Source: Rhodopirellula baltica (GTDB lineage: Bacteria; Planctomycetota; Planctomycetia; Pirellulales; Pirellulaceae). From it: DNA of 64,000 bases. The stretch lies in contig PPHI01000074.1 in NCBI GenBank assembly GCA_002901265.1, positions 124,001 to 188,000 of the forward strand, in the 5' to 3' direction. Position numbers and translations under genes: made by a program. The notes below the pieces were generated by a model. The model did no database searches and was not told the DNA's origin. It saw nothing but the letters and a program-made list of their open reading frames with translations. Positions 32,001 to 41,200 of this stretch are shown here, piece by piece; position 1 is the stretch's first letter, and each line of letters opens with the position of its first letter.

Positions 32001-35000
32001 AAGCCGATGATGAAATCGTCGAGATAGATACCGTTGAAGTCGTTGTCACGCGAGCCGGCAACCGGCGTCGCACCGTACTGGTCGACATAACGCTGCGATG
32101 CGTTGATAAACGGACCTGAGTCGGACAGGTTGAAACCTGGCAAGGAAACGCGGGCGCCGTTGACCGGAATGTAATTCGGGGTGCGTTGTCCGATCGAACT
32201 CGGAACGAATCGAGTCAGCAATGCTGATCGGATCGCTTGAGCAACTTCGTTCGCGGTCATCGCCGCACGGACGTTGATCGAATTCGGCGTCGTCGAGGAC
32301 ACATTGCGGACGGTCAACAAGTTCGTCGAGACCGAATCCAAGTCGCTGGCGTTTCCAAACTCGATCGAGTTTTCGTCGGAAACGAAGTCATAGCTTGCAC
32401 CGATATCGGGTGCCGAAGCGGCGACCATTTGTGTGATCAAGCTTGCGATTTCAGTTGCCGAAAGCGACGCCAAATCGCTGGCCAATCCCAAGTCGATCGC
32501 GATTTCGTTTGGCGTCGAATTGGCATCCAGTGGATCGGATGGGGTCGTGTCGATCGTTCGCGTGCCGTCGTCGAGCACGTAGGTTTGACCGTCGAGGACG
32601 AACTCGGCACGTGCGTTCGCATCAGCCGCGTAGGCAGCCGAGATTTCCGCTCCCGAAGGCGCGATCATCGTTGGCGGGAAGTTCACTTCGAAAACTTCGC
32701 CGCTGACACGGATGGTTTGACCTTCGACAAGGTCGGATGCCGCGACCGCTTGAATCGACGCCGAGCCGGTGTCGACGCGTCCTGCGGTGGAGAATTCGAT
32801 CAGCAGACGCAAGCCTTCCATGCCGGCGAAGTCGCCCAATGGCACACGAGCTTGACGCCAAGTCGACGTGTTGTCGAACAACTGTTGTTTGTCGACGTCA
32901 ATGGTGTCGTTGTACGGATACGACTTTGGCGGATCATCGAACTCGTCATCAGGCGTTGAGCTGACTGGCGAATCGTTGGAACCTGGACGACGTGTCGTGG
33001 TGTTCAAAGCGACGGCATGTTGAGTCCCATCTGGTTCGACCACGAAGACTCGCAACGCATCGGTGGATCCCCCGCCGTCAGCTTCGCTGAGGTAGGTGAA
33101 GTACAGGGTTGGTAAATCGCTCGGCGAGTAGTTTTCTAGCGAAAACTCGTTACTGAGGACTTCACCCTTTGCACCGCCAGGGAAGTTGTAAGTTTGGTTG
33201 ACGCCTTGTCCGTCACGACGCGCGACGGTCGTCGGGTATTCCGTTGGGGTCGCGTAGTTCGATTGGAACAGGCCTTCATAGTTGAACGCCAACGATGTGG
33301 AGCCACCGTTATTGTTGTGACCTGCGTCGCCGGAACGGGTGTTGGTAAAGTGCCACAGGTTGTAATCCAGCGTGCTGAAATCCAAACCTTGAGCATCTTC
33401 GATGCCGGTCGAAATCATCGACCGTCCACCGGCGAAGTAAGGCACCAATTCGCCTTGCAGGTTGAAAGCGTAAATGTTGCCGCTTTCGGTGATTCCAAAC
33501 AGGACGTTGGAATACAAACCGCCGTCGACGCTGTTCGGGCCTGCACGCAGTCCGGTAAACCGTTCGTTGACGCGTTGCAAGTCGGTTGCCGTTGAGACCA
33601 AGCTGCCGACTTGACGATCGCCGTTGACAATTTGTGTGCCAGAGACCAACTCGTTGGACGACACTCGGTACAAACCGCCTGCATCACTGAGGGCGTAAAT
33701 GTCGTTGCCGACGATTTCAACACCGGTGATGAGACCGCCTTGGGGCAAGCCGCCAGCGACCAAGTTTCCTGTCGCGACCGAAATGTAACCGCCGCTGATC
33801 AAGACGCTGTGGTTCTGAGCGGTGGCAGTGAAGGATTCGCCGAGTGAATTGATCACGTCTGCGACTTTCTGTGAAACGACAGCCGCACTGTCACCCAATT
33901 CAATTTGGATGACTTCTGCACCTGGGGTAACACCCAAGGTTCCGCCACCGACCAGACCCGACGAATTGACGACGATCGTTGAGGCACCAGGTACGGTGAA
34001 TGTCAGGCCGTCGACAGTTGCGATGATCGAGTTATCAGCGAATACATCCAAAATCGCGTCGAGAACTTCCGAACCGTCAAACGATTCGTCGACGATGATC
34101 GGGATGTTGTTGCCGCTGACACCGTTGGATCCGATTTGTCGAAGTCCGGCGCCAAAGGTCGCGAACGTTGCGTCTGGGCCGAAGGCGATTTGGTTGCCGA
34201 TCAGCGTGACGTCGGCATCGGGCATATTTGCCGAAATCGCCGATGCGAGGTCAGTCGCGATTGCGGTGACAGGACGTGCCAAGCCGGTCGAATCTTCGAT
34301 CACGATCGGGATCGCATTGGCGAAGTTCGGCGGAGTGCCTTGGGCAACAAATTCGAAGGTGCGGGTTCCGGTTGGAGTGGTGACGGTCAGCCGCTGGCCG
34401 ACATCCAGTCCGCCATTGGGGTCCACATCCGACAACACCAATCGGCGTCCGGAATCAAATTCGAACGTCGTACCGCCCACGGTCAGCGTGTCGCCGTCGA
34501 GCACGGGGGCACCGGTGACTTGAACCGCGGCGCCGATCAGATCGAATTCGAACGCGACGGTGTCCATGCCGCTGGTGATCGAGAATCCGTCACCGTCAAA
34601 CAGTTGCTGTTGGAAGTTGCCAGCCGCGTCGACATTGACAACATCGGTTACGCCCAGTTGGGTGGAGTTACCACCTGGGATCACGCTGGTGTCGATCTGT
34701 CCGACTTCACGACGGTCGGTACCGGCACCAGCCTGTGCTACGAAGCGGTTGACGAAGGGGTCGCCGTTCGTCAAGCCAGTCGAAGGATCGAATTCCCAGA
34801 GGACGTTGCGACTGTAGTCCAGTGCGGCTCCGGGAGCACGGCTGCCGACGAAGAACCCGCGTTCGATGTCAAGCAGTTCACGAATCGTGATCGCTTCGAC
34901 GGTGAGACCGACATCGGAGTCCTCTTCGAGAACATCGGGATCTTCGACGTCAATCGACTCATACGTCGCGACAATCGGAGCCGTGTTCACAACGGTCGGC

Positions 35001-35206
35001 GTCGCGGTGCCGGTATCCAACTGAACATAGAAGAACGCGTCGTCGGCTCGCGGACGTCCGGAGAACTGCGTGTATGCGTACAGTTCGCCGTTGGCTCGGA
35101 ACGCGGCGTCACGAATCGCTTCGCCACCAAAGTTGCCGACTTCGCCGTAGTCAACACCGGTAAACGGGTTGACGATGTGCAATCCGTTCGTGGTGTTGAC
35201 GTACAA
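29075..35206 (-). CDS. Giant secreted protein, middle fragment, second of three frames
   Basis: A 2,043-residue open frame whose apparent TTG start at 35206 lies exactly where the upstream frame loses sense, so it is the continuation of the gene beginning at 43347. It contains several beta-rich segments and at least six copies of a module in which DGQ or DGD with alternating hydrophobics is followed by FEFD or FEYE and then an Ala/Ile helix ending near INA or VIN. A parallel beta-helix-like stretch (NSRFLYNSEYGISIQHDANAIVAGN and following) lies near the middle. Asp-rich loops suggest calcium binding. It ends at TAG 29075, but sense continues in another frame from 29087. There are no catalytic motifs that I can see. 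Confidence 0.8.
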   Translation of the reverse strand: MYVNTTNGLHIVNPFTGVDYGEVGNFGGEAIRDAAFRANGELYAYTQFSGRPRADDAFFYVQLDTGTATPTVVNTAPIVATYESIDVEDPDVLEEDSDVGLTVEAITIRELLDIERGFFVGSRAPGAALDYSRNVLWEFDPSTGLTNGDPFVNRFVAQAGAGTDRREVGQIDTSVIPGGNSTQLGVTDVVNVDAAGNFQQQLFDGDGFSITSGMDTVAFEFDLIGAAVQVTGAPVLDGDTLTVGGTTFEFDSGRRLVLSDVDPNGGLDVGQRLTVTTPTGTRTFEFVAQGTPPNFANAIPIVIEDSTGLARPVTAIATDLASAISANMPDADVTLIGNQIAFGPDATFATFGAGLRQIGSNGVSGNNIPIIVDESFDGSEVLDAILDVFADNSIIATVDGLTFTVPGASTIVVNSSGLVGGGTLGVTPGAEVIQIELGDSAAVVSQKVADVINSLGESFTATAQNHSVLISGGYISVATGNLVAGGLPQGGLITGVEIVGNDIYALSDAGGLYRVSSNELVSGTQIVNGDRQVGSLVSTATDLQRVNERFTGLRAGPNSVDGGLYSNVLFGITESGNIYAFNLQGELVPYFAGGRSMISTGIEDAQGLDFSTLDYNLWHFTNTRSGDAGHNNNGGSTSLAFNYEGLFQSNYATPTEYPTTVARRDGQGVNQTYNFPGGAKGEVLSNEFSLENYSPSDLPTLYFTYLSEADGGGSTDALRVFVVEPDGTQHAVALNTTTRRPGSNDSPVSSTPDDEFDDPPKSYPYNDTIDVDKQQLFDNTSTWRQARVPLGDFAGMEGLRLLIEFSTAGRVDTGSASIQAVAASDLVEGQTIRVSGEVFEVNFPPTMIAPSGAEISAAYAADANARAEFVLDGQTYVLDDGTRTIDTTPSDPLDANSTPNEIAIDLGLASDLASLSATEIASLITQMVAASAPDIGASYDFVSDENSIEFGNASDLDSVSTNLLTVRNVSSTTPNSINVRAAMTANEVAQAIRSALLTRFVPSSIGQRTPNYIPVNGARVSLPGFNLSDSGPFINASQRYVDQYGATPVAGSRDNDFNGIYLDDFIIGLAERGEQVVDDRPAGSGIDTSFVTDTRFAFPEPDDPRSSLVTGSYQVEIRDASEYITSVNGLQFREFNSNERLSDAITLEARPASELVDGQVFSITDGRSTIDFEFDFDGVVTPGRVRVPVSLKVTDQDTGLLRPQTATEVAKSIISSINRTDVRNVMDVQAVPSTGFDTNVTPPANIQSVQRIDTRINLVGDVTVSNADRALAAVDQSRLRGDSNRDRSAQGVIMVENSRFLYNSEYGISIQHDANAIVAGNDTPSVVRYPRNLVELNSDHYVPGVVVQSNIVAFNGTGGIQIEGLDVSLNETILDPVNIDRIVNNTIIGGSIIAGTSSPSDTYNGILFDQGLISFADVVADYDPNAGGTPPTLTHQTPQAALGRPDSTGRGPEPVDGLSTVSLGLGGTLTVQFTDNYLTGGGTAAGDLVVFETGAIESVMVEISRDGESFVNVGTIGGLTNQIDIDQFGFGPNDRFAFVRLTDLRQGDTDGSALGADIDAIGAISSVPVDTYTAGGLGISISGGSSPTLLNNVIANAETGISLTGDNGGFISGGNSYYKNTNNTDTGVSLGQSAQVLTTSESVFVDPANFVFAPASGSRIIDSSIDSLPDRASLTTVRNALGISPSPVLAPIYDVNGQLRVDDPDVEPPSGLGERIFKDRGGFDRGDMEGPRVTLLQPYAPGIGLDAGRATVLGTRPDAFEIQLVDGLAPSDTVPGTGIKDSSVSTSSLILFRNGQPLVEGTHYRFAYNPSTNVIRLTPIAGSWEDNSTYLIRMVDGSDAIVQAGAGTVYPDGAKLTVVDSLNQPTVFEYETGLIVDFLAGLNATTADGISLNLYDGNVTRTFEFDSNNAVGGGAIPVVIPAAGDAADFVALLADAINANATLSFTARSSGETLQLVGGTPLSTVSSTSGALQVSGKIGTETGFGIQIPAIPGTSTADVFDGQSIQVSLGSINIVDFEFDVDGLLVNQNAVRVSINQGDSSMR

Positions 35207-38200
35207 GAGACGTCATCCAACGAGTAAGGCACGATCGAAGTGTTGTTGAACAAAATGCCGTTTTGCATGTTGTCGTCAGCAACACGATCGATCGCCGCAA
35301 TCGGTTCTACGCGGACCAGTGGATTGGTGCTGGCCGGGTTGAAGAATTGGTCCAACGCAAGCGGAACTTGAGTCTGGTTGCTGACGGCGACGTAGTACGT
35401 GCCTTCGAGTAACTCGACCGATCCGATGAAGGGGTCTTCGGTGCCGGCACCACCACGACTGAGGTCGTCGGTGCTGCTGTTGGTACGCGATGCCGGCAGG
35501 TCTTCGGCAATGTTGCTGTCGGTACCGGTGTAGATCAAATTGCCTGCCGCGTCGAACACGTACAAAGCCATGTCGCTGCGAGCGAAATTCGATGCGTAGT
35601 CGAGGTCGATGACCGTCGACAGGTACATCGGTGATCCGTCACGTGTCAGGTCGTCATAGTTGACACTGAACGAGTACCAGTCGACGTCGGTAGCCGAGTC
35701 AATTTGGCCGGCAATCGATTTGGCCAATCGGTCACTTTGCAGCGGACCAGCTGCCGCCGACGCGTCGTTGCCAACGCTGAAGTAACCAAGCGGCTGTGCG
35801 GTCGAGGCGGTGTCGTTCGGCGCGGTCGTTTCCGCCTCGTCGCCTGTCAGCTGAGAATGCAAGGGCTGGCCGATGATCTGCAAACCGTTGGTCGCGTAAC
35901 GGATGTCGGCCAAGCGAACTTGAGTACCGGCGCTCTCGTCGGTTTCACGCAAGCGAACTTGCATCGAGTACCGACCCTTCGTCAAACCTTGGTTGACCAA
36001 TTGAGGGTTGATCAGAGTTGTGAAATCGCTGGCATCGCGTGTATTGCTGCTGCGGACACGAACGTGATACAGGTTTCGCGTACCCGTTTCGCCGGGCAGG
36101 CGAATTCGCATACCAGCGTCTTTGTAGTTCGACGAGTAAGTGTCTTGCAGAATCGCATCTGCGTTTTCCACAACCGGTGTCGGCGATGCCGGGATGGATG
36201 GGAACACGCCGCCAGTTGCCAATCGGAATCCTGGCACTTCGGTCGCGGTGAAGAAGTCGGGGTCAAAATGAACCTCGACGACATAGTCACCGGTGGCACT
36301 ACGTGACAACGTTTGTGCGGTGACGGTACCGATTTCGTTGCCGAAGGTGCTGTTGAGAGCATTGGCAATCGCGGCCGCGGGATTGGCCAAAAACGTGTTG
36401 ACGTTCACGTTCACCGTTTGGGTGCTGATGCTGGTGTCCAGTCCCAAGGTGAAGTTTCCGCTGGTCGCGTTGGCAATCGCCGCATCGAACGTGAAACGCG
36501 CCACTGGCGTACGCTGTTCGTTGACGGTCAACGCTTGTGCGGCATCGCTATCAAGCAGTGGTGAAACGTAAAGACCCGTCGATGGGTCGCGTTCGGCGGC
36601 CAGCGAATCGTTCGATGCAGCCAAGACATTGCCGTTGATATCGATCAACTCGATCACGGTGTCCAGACTGTTGCTGGTGCGGTCGATGTCCAACCACACT
36701 TCGGTGCCGCTTTCAGCGACGAACGAGTAAACGTCGATGTCGCTGCGAGTCGAAATTGCACCATCAATGATAAAACCGAGGCGACGATTTTCGTCACCCG
36801 ATTGCTCATCGGGAGCGAGCTCACCGAGGAACTGTGCCTGGCCAGCGATCGCGTTATTTTCGAACACGGTCATGCGGACCGGTTCCTGCTCTGCCACGGC
36901 GACGACGTTGCGGTCGTCCGCACCTTCGCGAACCGTGATGCCGTCCCATTGCCCGGTCGAAAGCGATGCAGACGGAGGCTGGACGACGGTTGGGTCACCG
37001 GCAAGCAATTCCAAGAAGCTGGTCACACGCGATGACAACGCATTGCTGTTGACGATCCACGAATGAGCGGTGGTGACATCGTTGGCCCCATAGACCGAAC
37101 CGAATACCGGGTCGGTCATCGCGGGCAAGTCGTTCAGGTCGATCACTCCGGGGACGGAGTAGGCTTGAGTGCCACCGAGGATCTGTTGTTCAAGATCGTC
37201 GTATTGATCGGCTGCCCAACCTTCATAGGTCGCGTTGATCTGGTTGGTGCCGTCGTTGGTATAGTAGCCACCGTGCGAGAAGCCGACACGAAGTGGGCCG
37301 TCGACGGTGTAAACACGGAAGTCGGCTTGGCCGGGTGTGCCAACGGTGTAGAGCACGTCGTCGTCGTTCGCTTGGATATCTTCATCCAAGTAGCTGATAA
37401 CGCGAATGTCGCCCAGTGGCGCTGAACTGCTCAGGTCCAGCGTCGAGAACATCGTCGCCAAACCGTCGATGAAGTAAGTCGTTGCGACCCAGTTAACGAC
37501 ACCGTTGGGACCGGCGTATGAACCACGGCTTTCGACGCGGTCGTCGGCCACGAGAGTTGCCGCTTGCGTAATCGTCGTTTGGTTCAGCGGCGTAGTCGTG
37601 CCGGCAGTGGTCAAGTAAGTCGCCGACAAGAAGATAAAGTTCTGGGATACCAGTTGCTGTCCGTTCAGCGAGCTGTCGACGGTGACTTGGCTGGTGTTTA
37701 CGAGGCCTGCATCGCCGATAGTCGCCGTGAAGGATCCGGTGATGGTCGCGGCAACGTCGTTGTCGATCGTCGTTCCCAAGTTGACTTCGGGGCCGGTTGG
37801 CAAGTTGCCTACCAATTGTTGGCCACCGGTCGTGTTTTCATCGCCGTCGTCATCGCCGGTGATAACACCGCTGATAACGCCATCATTGTCGGTGTCGACT
37901 TGGGCGTAACCGTCGATCGTGAATCCCGCACCGACAAAGTCATCGGAGATTGCCGTCATCACGACGGGGAAGTCCGGGTGACCGATCAGTTGCAACGAAC
38001 CGCCGATGCGATCGGCGATGTCTCGGAATTGACCTTCCGCCGATAGCAGCGAACCGCCAACCACGATCCCGGCGGGATTGGTGTTTTCCTGGCCTTCCTG
38101 AGTTTCGAATTTGACAACCAGCGATCCGCGGGCGTCACTGATCAGACGCAGCCCACCGAAGATGTGCTTATTGGGGATCTCGATGGTGTCTTCGACAACG

Positions 38201-41200
38201 TGCACGATGTCGACGTCGTCCCAGACGCCTTCGGTGACCAATTCGCCACCGCGGATCAACATGCCGTTGATACCGTTTCGGGTCAGTGAGTTATCTTCGA
38301 CGAGCGGGCCCAAGTTGCCGACGACTTCGAAGTTGTCGAGCAATCCACGGGAGCGACCGTGGTCAGAGATTTCGTTACCGTTCAGCGAGTTGACGTCGAT
38401 CGTGATCGCCGCGGCGTCGTTATCGATGAAGTCGTTGTTGACAATGATCGGCGTTGAGGCACCAACGTAGACCGTACCTGGTGCATTGTCTCCACGTCCG
38501 ACGCGAGTTCCGTTCAGCGAACCGCGACCGTCGGCGCTGTTTTCGATGCGGCTGTTGGTCAGTCGCAGTGTGCCCTGATGGACTTCGATCGCGTTGAATG
38601 ATGCGAAGCCGCCTTCGATTCGAGTCGAACCGCCTGCACCCGCAATGACGGCGTGATCAAAGCTCGCGACCGAACCGGGCCCGATGTAGATCCCGCCCCA
38701 GTCGCCTGGGGTGAGTTCGCCACTGTTTCCACGGGCGTTGGTGTCAAACGTTCCACCGCCGCCGTAGCGTTGGTCTTCCAGGCTTGTGATGATGATCGGG
38801 TTGCCCGAGGTGCCTTCCGCGATCAGGTTCGCGCCAAATTTGGCTTCGATGCGTGCGCCGTCAACTTTGATGACGGTCGATGGATCGATGACCAAACTCG
38901 CATCCAGTCGGCTGCGAAGTGGGCTTGCGGTCGTCGGAAGATCGGCGCCGCCTTCTTCCATCCGATCAGTGTAAGTCGTGTTGCTCGCGTTTAACTTTGC
39001 GACCAGCTTGAACGTACCCGCGTTACCGGTGACTGGGTCAACCGTGGCACGGTATAGACGTCGCGAGACAACGTCACCATCCGTCGAGGTCGGCAACTGA
39101 ACGAGGCGGATGCCACTGTTGTCGCTGTTGACCGTTACGGAAACGGTCTCTTCGCTTGGCGCCGATTCAAGACCGTCGCTGGTGACGCTGGTGATTCGGT
39201 AGACGTACTGTCCAGCATCAATCGCACCGCCACCAGCCACTTCACTCAGGCGAATCAAGAACGATGGTGGGGCGGCATTTTGGATGATCGCACCGCCCGG
39301 AGTCCCGTTGATGAACAGGTTTTCGGTCAGCACGTGCGGAATATCGGTGTCGTCAAATCGCGTGGTGCGAGTGATCGCTTCGAGTTCTTCGCCACTGCGC
39401 TGTTGAACGCGAATAAACAAACCGTTGATGCTGTTATCAATAACGGTGTTGCCGTGAATTTCCGGGCCGACTCGGGTGTAGTCAGGCGTGAAGCGTCCGG
39501 TGTCTTGATAGCGTGGATCGGTGAAGCGATCTTCACGGAAGGTATCCGGTGTCGCGGCAATCGCGGCGTCAGCGCTGTTGGTGATGCGTGAATTGATCAC
39601 CGTCGCACGCGTCATTGCCATATCGATCGGAGACACAACGACGCTGTCGCCACCGATTGTGACCGGACCGCCGCCATAGCGAATATCGGCGAATTGAATG
39701 TGGTTGGCGAAGATGCCGGCGTCTTCGGGGTTGTTGCGAAGTTCGTCAGCGGTGTCCAAATCACCACGGAAGTCGATTCCTCCCCAGTCACCAGGGACGG
39801 CGTCGGGTACTAACCCGATCTGGTTTCCGGTACCGATCGAGTCGTCGTTGATACTGGTCAGGTAAACCGCACCGGAGATAATCGCGCCACCGGCGTCACG
39901 CGCGGGCAGTCCTCCAGGAGTGATGATGCTTGGTGTGCCCAAGATTTGCAGATTCGATCCGCTCAAGTCCACTGTTGGTGCCACACTGCCGACGCCCAAT
40001 CGCGTCTTGCCAAACTTCAAAATGGCGCCCGAATCGACGATCATTTGGACGTCTGCGGGCAGTTCAAGCGAAGTGCCGTCAGCCAATGGCGAACCGTTGT
40101 TGGCCACACCGATGTTGTAGCTGAAGTTATCGCCCGGCGTTTGAAGCAAGCCGTCACGACCACCGTTGCCGATGACACGAACGGTCAGGTCCAATTCACG
40201 CAGGTAACGAGCGATCGATGCGTCGTTCAACAGGCTCGATTCCAACGTGCCGTTGAGGAACTGCTGACGCAGCGATGACATGCGGCTGACGTCAGCAAGC
40301 GCCTCGTCAATTTCGCTGTATGCGCTGGCAAGGTTCGTCGTCGTGCGGGCACGGAACTGATTGATGAAGTCTCGGTTGCTAAGCCCGCTGGAAAGACGCT
40401 GTGATCCGGTTCGTTGGACAACGTTTCCTTTGTCGACGTAGACCGTTTCCGATGGGTCGGAGGGGACAAACCAGTAATCAAAGGTTCCGCCTGGTTGGCC
40501 ATCCGCATCTCCGTCAAGGGCGATCCCCTCGCGGTCGAACATATTGCTCGAGGAGGTCGGTGTGAAATCGACACGCAGTTCGTAGCTGCCTTGGCTTAGA
40601 CCGCCGTAACCGGTACCGCCAATCGTTGGGTCATACGAATTGTTGCCCTTCGCCGACACACCGATCATGTAACGACCGGCGGCCAGTGATTCGATTCGGA
40701 TCAGCGAGTCATTGCTGAAGTAGTCATCGTTCTGTGCGACTTCAACCCATTGGCCCGGGGTTAATTCGCGATACAAACGCAGTTGCGTGTCCAGCAAACT
40801 TGGCGACGTTAATCGTTCAGCGATCGTTTCAATCGCAACGGAGCCCACCTGATCGACGGTGAACTCGTACATGTCAATGTCGTTGCTGTCCGGACGGTAC
40901 AAGTACTGACCGTGCAGGATGTCCGCATAGCTCGGGAATGCCGGCTCGTTGTCTGTCCCGGGCGCGAAGATAAAGCTCGTGCTCTGAGTGGTCGGTTGCG
41001 GCAAGTCGTCGGCATAGCCGTAGCCCAGCAATTGTCCGACACCGAACATGGCACCACGGAAGAATTCGCCACCGAATTGATCGTCGTCGGATTCGTCAAA
41101 GTCTTGGAAATCCATCACGACCAAGTCGTCAAACCCGTCGCCGTCTCGGTCTCGAGTGACGACCGCCAAGCCGCCTTCTGCGCTGGAGCCACGCTCGTCG

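Noticed and set aside
31163-32119. Antisense open frame of 318 codons inside the giant gene
   Set aside because: Shadow frame in a GC-rich coding region; Arg/Asp/Val-rich with no recognisable domain.
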